A DNA stretch of 64,000 nt, taken from contig OX638352.1 of NCBI GenBank assembly GCA_951813545.1, positions 868,001 to 932,000 on the forward strand, given 5' to 3'. Below are positions 58,468-64,000 of the stretch, piece by piece (position 1 is the first letter of the stretch; every line of letters begins with the position of its first letter). This DNA comes from an uncultured Poribacteria bacterium. Lineage in GTDB: Bacteria > Poribacteria > WGA-4E > WGA-3G. The notes under the pieces were generated by a model, which saw nothing but the letters and a program-made list of their open reading frames with translations, searched no databases and had not been told where the DNA came from. Both the position numbers and the translations under genes were made by a program.

Positions 58468-60003
58468 TTACTGTTCCATATCCGGTTTTAGTTCCTTAGC
58501 CTTCTTAAAATCTGCCTTTGCTGCTTCGTGTTGTCCAAGTGCCTCTTTCGCACGCCCGCGATCGTAGTAGACTTCGGCATAATTAGGGTTAATTTGGAGA
58601 GCTGCATCAAAATCCTCCACCGCACCTTCAGCGTTACCAAGCGCAGCTTTGGCAACACCTCGATTACCGTAGGCATAAGCATTCTCTGGGTCTAATTGTA
58701 TTGCTTGTGTGCAATCTTCAACCGCCGACGCATATAATGTCGCTACCTCTGCCATATCTCCCTGATCTGCTTTCGTTTTACCGAGGCGAAACCGGGCATA
58801 CCCTCGATTGATGTATGGCTCGGCATACTCTGGATATAATCGTATCGCTTGCGTGCAGTCCTCAATCGCTGACGCATATAACACCTGCGCACCGGCTATA
58901 TCATCCTGATTCGCTTTAGACTCACCAAGGGTAGCCTTTGCAATCCCGCGATTGTTATACGGATCGGCAAGTTCTGAATCCAACTCGATAACTTGCGTCC
59001 AATCATGAATCGCGCCTTGATAGTATGCTTGCACTTTCGCTACAGTCCCCTGATTTGCTTCAAACTGACCGAGGCGGAACTTGCCACCGGCGCGATTGTG
59101 ATAGGAATAGGCATCTTCAGGGTTTAGTTTGATGGCTTGCGTGCTGTCTTCAATGCCGGCTTCATATAATTTCCGCGCTTTCTCCAGATTTCCTTGGGCG
59201 AATTCAAGGTCTCCAAGTGTGAATTTTGCGAGTCCGCGATTGTAGTAAGCATCCACCTTCTGAGGGTTTAGTTTAATGGCTTTATCAAAATCAGCGACCG
59301 CTTCGTCATAGTGATTCGCATTGTATTTACGTTGTCCTTGAACGGAGTAGATATAGGCACGGATATACTTGCGCTTACGCCACTGTGCCAAAGGCTCCGC
59401 AAGCCTTGACCGATCAATCAATGTTCTCAGCGCGTTTGAGGGAATGGCGTAACTGTAGGGATCTTCTACGGCAGAAACGACCGCTATGACCCGTCCCTTG
59501 CTGTTCCGAACTGGACTACCGCTGCTGCCACCAGAAAGATCAATTTTCATCTGGAGCCACTTGTCGTTATTGCGTACACGATGGACAATCCCCTTCGCGC
59601 CTCTGTACTTTCCACCCGGGTAGCCTGTGGCAATCACTGCGTCCCCTACTTTAACAGCATCGCTGTTGCCAAGTAGAAAAGGTATGCCTTCACCTATAAC
59701 TTTTAAGACAGCGAGATCGTTTTTAACATCAAACGCCGTTACGCCCTCAACACGCCAGACTTTCTGCTTGTCAGGCGATTTTATGAAAACAGAACCGGGG
59801 TGCGCAATAACGTGAATGTTCGTCGCAATTTTGTCGGGTGCCACGAAGAAACCGCTGGCAGCCCCAAATCTACCTTCTACACGGACGACCGTAAAATCAA
59901 TACTGGTTTCAGGAATTTCAATAATCTGTTGGGGAGCCCGCGCGCATGAAAACAGGAAACTCAAAAAGAGCAAACCCAGTAAAAATATTCTGTTCACTTT
60001 CAT
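58468..60003 (-). CDS. Trypsin-like serine protease-TPR lipoprotein, copy B
   Basis: From ATG 60003 it has about 511 residues. Lipoprotein signal IFLLGLLFLSFLFSCARAPQ; trypsin-like part: KIATNIHVIAHPGSVFIKSP (His), FDVKNDLAVLKVIGE (Asp), IDLSGGSSGSPVRNSKGRVI (Ser). Then about seven TPRs with a regular insertion pattern (SKANQDDIAGAQVLYASAIE, KTKADQGDMAEVATLYASAV). A 22-codon upstream extension overlaps the family A repeat and is not native. It is longer in TPRs than copy A; the two appear to be tandem duplicates. Function unknown. Confidence 0.88.
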   Translation of the reverse strand: MKVNRIFLLGLLFLSFLFSCARAPQQIIEIPETSIDFTVVRVEGRFGAASGFFVAPDKIATNIHVIAHPGSVFIKSPDKQKVWRVEGVTAFDVKNDLAVLKVIGEGIPFLLGNSDAVKVGDAVIATGYPGGKYRGAKGIVHRVRNNDKWLQMKIDLSGGSSGSPVRNSKGRVIAVVSAVEDPYSYAIPSNALRTLIDRSRLAEPLAQWRKRKYIRAYIYSVQGQRKYNANHYDEAVADFDKAIKLNPQKVDAYYNRGLAKFTLGDLEFAQGNLEKARKLYEAGIEDSTQAIKLNPEDAYSYHNRAGGKFRLGQFEANQGTVAKVQAYYQGAIHDWTQVIELDSELADPYNNRGIAKATLGESKANQDDIAGAQVLYASAIEDCTQAIRLYPEYAEPYINRGYARFRLGKTKADQGDMAEVATLYASAVEDCTQAIQLDPENAYAYGNRGVAKAALGNAEGAVEDFDAALQINPNYAEVYYDRGRAKEALGQHEAAKADFKKAKELKPDMEQ

Positions 60004-60015
60004 AAGCCGATACCT

Positions 60016-60148
60016 TATAGTAAAATCTACAATTACTTTGACATTGTGGATAGGCGGGTGTTTCTTCAATTTCCCTAAGAAATTCCACCAGCGAAGGAGA
60101 GAAACCTTTGCTCACTAATGTGTCTACATGTTTTCGGGCTTCACTATA
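60016..60148. repeat. TATAGTA-ended repeat, copy 4 (family A)
   Basis: TATAGTAAAATCTACAATTA and ATGTTTTCGGGCTTCACTATA bracket it. It lies immediately upstream of copy B, between its start and the lamin-tail gene, so it replaces most of the promoter region. The remaining bases up to 60285 hold nothing clear. Confidence 0.65.
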
Positions 60149-60285
60149 CAGGATAGAGGAAAAATGCTGTGACAAACATATTCCACTGTGCAGATGATAC
60201 TTAGGAATACGTCAGCGAGGTTTCAAGACTCAACAACAACTCTGGGTTCCAGAAGTGTTGCGACTTGAAGAGCACACCTTCCCTT

Positions 60286-61470
60286 TTAATTCTGCCACAA
60301 TATATAGGGTGGGCGGGGACCGGTGAAACCGATGTGCCCTCTTAGGCGCGTGGGAAGGGTAAGTGTCCGACGGGTCCCGTCTACAGAGATACATTCAAGT
60401 TGGTAGTAGTAGACGACATTCGGTTTTGCAGTCGTATCGGTGTAGGTATAGGTTTGCCTTTCACCGGTTGTGCCTGCGCCAGAGATCACGACGGGAGTGA
60501 TGACCTTGAACTTACCATTTTTGGTTGTGCTTCGCTTGATGTTAAAGCCTACGTTGTGCATCTCAGCTTCAGTTGTCCAGTTAATAAGGACGCGTCCGGT
60601 GTATCTGTCACGCATAGGATAAAAGCGAGAAAGTTTCACGGGCAAATCGGAGAGTTCCGCGGGCAAAGCCGCACGTGCGCGATATCCCGGCGTGCCGTGA
60701 TCGTTGCGGTGCCCATAGTAGGTATTGTGCCGTATTACATACCGGGATCCCTCCTTGGCGGTAAGTTCCCATCCGTCTGCTCTTGTGCCATCATACGGGT
60801 GCCCTATTGCGCTGTTACCTTCATACTCTCGGATGATAGAACTCCGCTTGCCTTCAATCAACGGAAGTTTCCATTCGGGTATTTCCCCGAGGTTGCCCGC
60901 GATGTCGCTTATCATCTTGTGAGCGGTTTTCTTTCCAGCGGGTGCCTTGAGGGTGACTTTGAAGGCGGTTTGGCTCAGGAGGCGATAACCCTGTGTGCCC
61001 CCGATAAGGTCTTTTAGGATGACGACACGATCTGCTGGGAGGTCGTCTTTTGTCTCCCCAACGCCAGAGTTGTGTCCGTGCTCAGTCACAAGCAGCAAGA
61101 CTTGATTAGCATCGAGGACCTTTGCGCCCAAAGTGAAGGTGAACTTGGTGGCGAGTACATTCGTATCCTCCGGATGGTTCTTAATTGTAACTTTCCATCC
61201 TTCAAGGCTGACCTTCCGTCTGCTTCTGTTGTGGAGTTCGATCCACTGAGGAAGTTTGTCAGTGTTGGTGGTGTACATGATTTCACTGATGGCGATATCG
61301 AACCTTGCAGCTACCGGGACGGTATCATCTTCACCGGACAATTCCAACTTTGGTGTTTGTAGCGCGATAGCATTGGGCATCAGGACATCTGCAATGCCTT
61401 GGACACCGAATGTCAACATGAGAATCACAAATATCTTAAGGATAAGCTGTTGCGCCATCAAGCCTTTCAT
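60286..61470 (-). CDS. Secreted lamin-tail-domain protein
   Basis: The 394 residues begin with a signal peptide (LILKIFVILMLTFGVQGIAD) and a lamin-tail domain (LTD): FDIAISEIMYTTNTDKLPQW, IELHNRSRRKVSLEGWKVTI, LDANQVLLLVTEHGH. The rest has another beta region: LPVKLSRFYPMRDRYTGRVL, INWTTEAEMHNVGFNIKRST and VVYYYQLECISVDGTRRTLT, like fibronectin/T9SS-type tails (without the FlgD motif). Lamin-tail proteins mediate cell-surface or extracellular contacts. It is a single gene. Confidence 0.85.
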   Translation of the reverse strand: MKGLMAQQLILKIFVILMLTFGVQGIADVLMPNAIALQTPKLELSGEDDTVPVAARFDIAISEIMYTTNTDKLPQWIELHNRSRRKVSLEGWKVTIKNHPEDTNVLATKFTFTLGAKVLDANQVLLLVTEHGHNSGVGETKDDLPADRVVILKDLIGGTQGYRLLSQTAFKVTLKAPAGKKTAHKMISDIAGNLGEIPEWKLPLIEGKRSSIIREYEGNSAIGHPYDGTRADGWELTAKEGSRYVIRHNTYYGHRNDHGTPGYRARAALPAELSDLPVKLSRFYPMRDRYTGRVLINWTTEAEMHNVGFNIKRSTTKNGKFKVITPVVISGAGTTGERQTYTYTDTTAKPNVVYYYQLECISVDGTRRTLTLPTRLRGHIGFTGPRPPYILWQN

Positions 61471-61660
61471 GAAACATATCTCTCTTTATTTTTAAGTTGG
61501 GGTTTCAGCACACGTCTTATTATCTATTATAACCTACATCTGTTGTCTCGTCAAGTTTCCTTGTAGGAGGGAACTCCGATTCCCAACCTATCCTATACAA
61601 CCGATAGAAAACCTAAATGCGACTGTTCCATTTTCATCATTAGTTGTGAACCACTTCGCT

Positions 61661-61674
61661 TTTCTTGAAAGAAA
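61661..61674. promoter_or_regulatory. TTTCTTGAAAGAAA palindrome
   Basis: A 14-bp near-perfect palindrome (TTTCTT-GA-AAGAAA), differing by one base from TTTCTTGCAAGAAA at 46781-46794. It lies 120 bases upstream of the TTGACA-TATAAT promoter that precedes the DUF5916-like gene, and between that and the lamin-tail gene. It is a candidate operator. Confidence 0.35.
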
Positions 61675-61793
61675 TATGAATTTTTCAGAAGACCGAAGGT
61701 TAAATGTTTTCAGGAGATTCTACAAAGGATTTTCAGTAGTGCTTATTAGGCTAAAAATGGGAAAATTCAGTGTCAATAGGGATGATAAAAAAT

Positions 61794-61823
61794 TTGACAT
61801 TTACCCCTAAAATACATTATAAT
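61794..61823 (+). promoter_or_regulatory. Strong sigma-70-type promoter
   Basis: TTGACA (61794-61799) and TATAAT (61818-61823), both perfect consensus matches, 18 bases apart, with AT-rich sequence around. It faces the gene at 62274, with about 440 bases in between. It may thus drive that gene from a long leader or an RNA gene in that stretch. Confidence 0.65.
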
Positions 61824-61829
61824 ACTTAA

Positions 61830-62273
61830 CATATATTATAGATTCCAAACAGATTTATCAGATGTTTTATCTATCGCTTACCACATTGATACATGAAAAT
61901 TGCCTCTGCACGTTCATCGGTCTTGGCATCGTGCTGATTGGTATTTCCATGTGTCGCGCAGAGGTGGGCTTATGAGTCATAGATAAACGCTTCCGAATTA
62001 TACAATATAACGCCCATCACTGAACGTTATGAAAGCGAGATTTCGGTGAGGGTGTTTTCTTTTTTAAATTATTTCTAATTGAGCACCAAGCGTCCATTCA
62101 GACCCCATAGCAGAATGTGGTGTCTTGTCGAGCCTGCACTGCGCCGATGTTGCAGTGCTACATACCTTGGCTAACCCTTTAAAAACCTCGTTCAACTTAA
62201 GAAAACCATCGTGAAACGTAGTGGAACGATGCGCGAAGGTCAATTATTTAAAATCCTTAAAAGAGGAAAAAAG
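61830..62273 (+). other. Long untranslated leader or small RNA region
   Basis: No gene of size is seen on either strand in this 440-base stretch. It contains a closing stem CCTCTGC (61903-61909) with GCAGAGG (61958-61964), and a 7-bp hairpin GCACTGC-(9)-GCAGTGC (62136-62158). The SD of the next gene (AAAAGAGGAAAAAAG) is at the end. A structured RNA (riboswitch, leader or small RNA) is possible, but no known family was recognised; I considered 6S RNA and did not find support. Confidence 0.3.
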
Positions 62274-64000
62274 ATGCGTTACAGGACCGTTCTTTTGATA
62301 CTCGCGGTGACCGCTGTGGTGAACTTAAACGCCGAAGCCAGCAAAGAAATCAAGCCGCTGCTAACTCGGGAGGCAATCGAAATAGATGGACACCTCAACG
62401 AGGAACCTTGGGCTGAGACACAAGTTATCGACGACTTTACTCAGCAATCTCCCGATGAAGGTCAACCCATTAGCGAACGCACCGAAGTTCGCATGTTGTA
62501 TGATACAGAGAAACTTTACATCGGGTTTGAATGTTACGATTCTCAGCCTGAAAAAATCGTTGCGAACGAGATGCGACGGGATGGACAACTTTGGCAAAAT
62601 GACAACGTTTATGTGATGCTCGACACCTACGGTGATAAGCGGCAGTGTTTCTTCTTTCGGACAAACGCACTCGGAGCGCTGTCAGACACCGCAGTTACCG
62701 ATGGTGGTGAAAACCTCAACGGAAGTTGGGACTGTATTTGGGAAGCTGCCGGACGACAACATGAAAAAGGGTGGACAGTTGAAATCGCGATTCCTTTTAA
62801 TCAGTTGCGGTTTAAGAAAGAAGATTCGATGGTGTGGGGTGTAAATTTTGGACGCAATATTCAACGGACAAACGAAACATCACAGTGGATTCAGGTCCCG
62901 CGAAGTCAGAGTTGGCCTGGGACATACCATCCAATATATCAAGGTAAACTCACAGGGCTACAAGGTATTGCATCCCCATCCTATTTTGATGTCAAGCCGT
63001 ATCTCCTCGGCGGTTTGGGACGGAACCTTGATGGTGAAGATTGGCAGCGTACCACCGAAGGCGACCTCGGATTGGACATGAAATACGGTGTGACCTCGAA
63101 CCTTACATTAGACTTGACGGTGAATACTGATTTCGCACAGGTAGAAGCAGACCAAGAGGAGGTCAACCTCACACGGTTTAGTCTCTTTTTTCCAGAGCGA
63201 CGCGATTTTTTCCTTGAAGGTAGCGGACTGTTCGCATTTGGCGCAGGCATCGGAGACTTCGGTCCACCACCATTATCAGTTTTCTACAGCCGCCGCATCG
63301 GTGTCGAAGACGACAAGCAGGTTCGGCTTCTTGGCGGTGGTAAACTGACCGGAAAAGTCGGCAATTACAGTGTAGGCGCGCTCAACATGACAACCGGTGC
63401 TTCGGAGGAAACTCCGATGACAAACTTCTCTGTGCTAAGGATGCAACGTGATATTTTCAGTGATTCAACCCTCGGCTTCATTTTCACCAACCGGCAGAGC
63501 GATTTCGGTAGCGACTATCACCGTAATGGAGGCGTAGACCTGTTTTTTAGACCACACGATCAGTGGCGGATGCGCGCGATGACTGTGGGGAGTTGGTCGC
63601 CAGATCCAGAAGAACGCGATCTCGCATGGTACCTTTCAAATAACTGGCGCAACAAGCATTTTCGCGTTAACGCTTCTTACCTTGACATCGGTCCCCACTT
63701 TACAAGTAAAATGGGTTTTATGCATCGGAGGGACATCCGGTCGCTCATGTTGAATACCAATTACGAAGTCCAAATCAGCCGCCATGGTATACGGGATGTT
63801 GGAGCAGGCTTCTCCGGTGGTTATCTATTGGACCACGATAACACGATCATCGGTTGGGACGTGGGGATCGCTGGGGATATACTTTGGAACTCCGACGATG
63901 GTGTCAACCTTGATTTCCGACGGTTTTTTGACCGTGTTGAGGAACCCTTCAGTATCGGTGACGCTGAAATCCCGGCTGGCGATTACGAGATGAACGAAGT
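62274..64000 (+). CDS. DUF5916/CBM9-like outer-membrane-associated protein (partial)
   Basis: ATG 62274 opens a frame that continues past the window end (575 codons so far). After a signal peptide (TVLLILAVTAVVNLNAEA) comes a CBM9-like domain: AIEIDGHLNEEPWAETQVID, TEVRMLYDTEKLYIGFECYD, DNVYVMLDTYGDKRQCFFFR, EKGWTVEIAIPFNQLRFKKE. Then DUF5916: TDFAQVEADQEEVNLTRFSL, FFPERRDFFLEGSGLFAFGA and many amphipathic beta strands (GGGKLTGKVGNYSVGALNMT), as in an outer-membrane barrel. CBM9-DUF5916 proteins are associated with sugar or metal uptake in Gram-negatives, role unproven. SD GAGGAAA. Confidence 0.85.
   Translation, partial: MRYRTVLLILAVTAVVNLNAEASKEIKPLLTREAIEIDGHLNEEPWAETQVIDDFTQQSPDEGQPISERTEVRMLYDTEKLYIGFECYDSQPEKIVANEMRRDGQLWQNDNVYVMLDTYGDKRQCFFFRTNALGALSDTAVTDGGENLNGSWDCIWEAAGRQHEKGWTVEIAIPFNQLRFKKEDSMVWGVNFGRNIQRTNETSQWIQVPRSQSWPGTYHPIYQGKLTGLQGIASPSYFDVKPYLLGGLGRNLDGEDWQRTTEGDLGLDMKYGVTSNLTLDLTVNTDFAQVEADQEEVNLTRFSLFFPERRDFFLEGSGLFAFGAGIGDFGPPPLSVFYSRRIGVEDDKQVRLLGGGKLTGKVGNYSVGALNMTTGASEETPMTNFSVLRMQRDIFSDSTLGFIFTNRQSDFGSDYHRNGGVDLFFRPHDQWRMRAMTVGSWSPDPEERDLAWYLSNNWRNKHFRVNASYLDIGPHFTSKMGFMHRRDIRSLMLNTNYEVQISRHGIRDVGAGFSGGYLLDHDNTIIGWDVGIAGDILWNSDDGVNLDFRRFFDRVEEPFSIGDAEIPAGDYEMNE

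Noticed and set aside
61860..61990. 6S RNA or other known non-coding RNA in the leader
   Set aside because: A single closing stem was found, but no recognisable 6S central bubble, SRP, tmRNA or RNase P signature.

Overview
The window looks like a stretch of chromosome from an uncultivated, probably marine or sponge-associated bacterium. Gene content resembles Candidatus Poribacteria and related Planctomycetes-like lineages: a formylglycine-type sulfatase, phytanoyl-CoA-dioxygenase-like proteins, enolase-superfamily sugar-acid dehydratases, a Gfo/Idh/MocA oxidoreductase, LamG and lamin-tail secreted proteins, a CehA-type PHP hydrolase, PD40 propellers and a very large number of GNAT acetyltransferases. 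This taxonomic call is inference from content; no rRNA, tRNA, ribosomal-protein operon or CRISPR array was seen.

Layout. 1-2550: a gene for an FRG-domain protein cut by a 1,004-bp IS5-like element with 16-bp inverted ends, a 3-bp target duplication and an A_AAA_AAG frameshift site; then a field of IS remnants and MITE-like repeats. 2551-7403: sulfatase, VTT/DedA-like membrane protein, aminopeptidase T coupled to a methyltransferase, DUF123 protein. 7987-10098: a GT-C-like membrane protein with a carbohydrate-binding-like tail. 10126-17149 (minus): methyltransferase, GNATs (one broken), HAD phosphatase, ankyrin protein, APH-type kinase, tartrate/isopropylmalate-type dehydrogenase, exported P1 peptidase. 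17501-19117 (plus): gamma-glutamyltransferase family. 19159-21085 (minus): an overlapping AAA-ATPase plus TOPRIM-like pair that resembles OLD/PARIS-type anti-phage modules, the best candidate for an unusual system here. 21102-37393 (minus): sugar isomerase, XRE regulator, GNATs, nucleotidyltransferase, MBL-like protein, LamG protein, enolase-superfamily protein, PhyH dioxygenase, two tandem zinc-ribbon membrane paralogues, CehA-like hydrolase, nucleosidase, RsgA. 37747-38826 (plus): Gfo/Idh/MocA oxidoreductase behind an operator-like inverted repeat. 38841-46723 (minus): GNAT, then a tight gene run (L-rhamnonate-dehydratase-like enzyme, methyltransferase-GNAT fusion, its partial tandem copy, YdcF-like protein, adenosine-deaminase-like protein), Nudix, GNAT and sulfotransferase. 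46953-56223 (plus): LamG protein, TolB-like propeller, heterodimeric ABC exporter with one degenerate ATP site, GH43-like propeller, PhyH-like protein. 56347-61470 (minus): GNAT, a family of trypsin-TPR lipoproteins in tandem (two intact, one split into fragments), lamin-tail protein. 62274-64000 (plus, runs off the end): DUF5916-like CBM9/outer-membrane protein behind a strong promoter and an approximately 440-nt leader.

How it fits together. Much of the content suits a scavenger of sulfated or deoxy-sugar glycans and sugar acids (sulfatase, rhamnonate dehydratase, tartrate-type dehydrogenase, GH43-like, LamG, CBM9), with many self-protection or tailoring enzymes (GNATs, APH kinase, Nudix, methyltransferases, ABC exporter). 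The intergenic space is rich in short inverted-terminal-repeat elements of at least five families, several of which have cut, truncated or re-ended genes; the region is actively rearranging.
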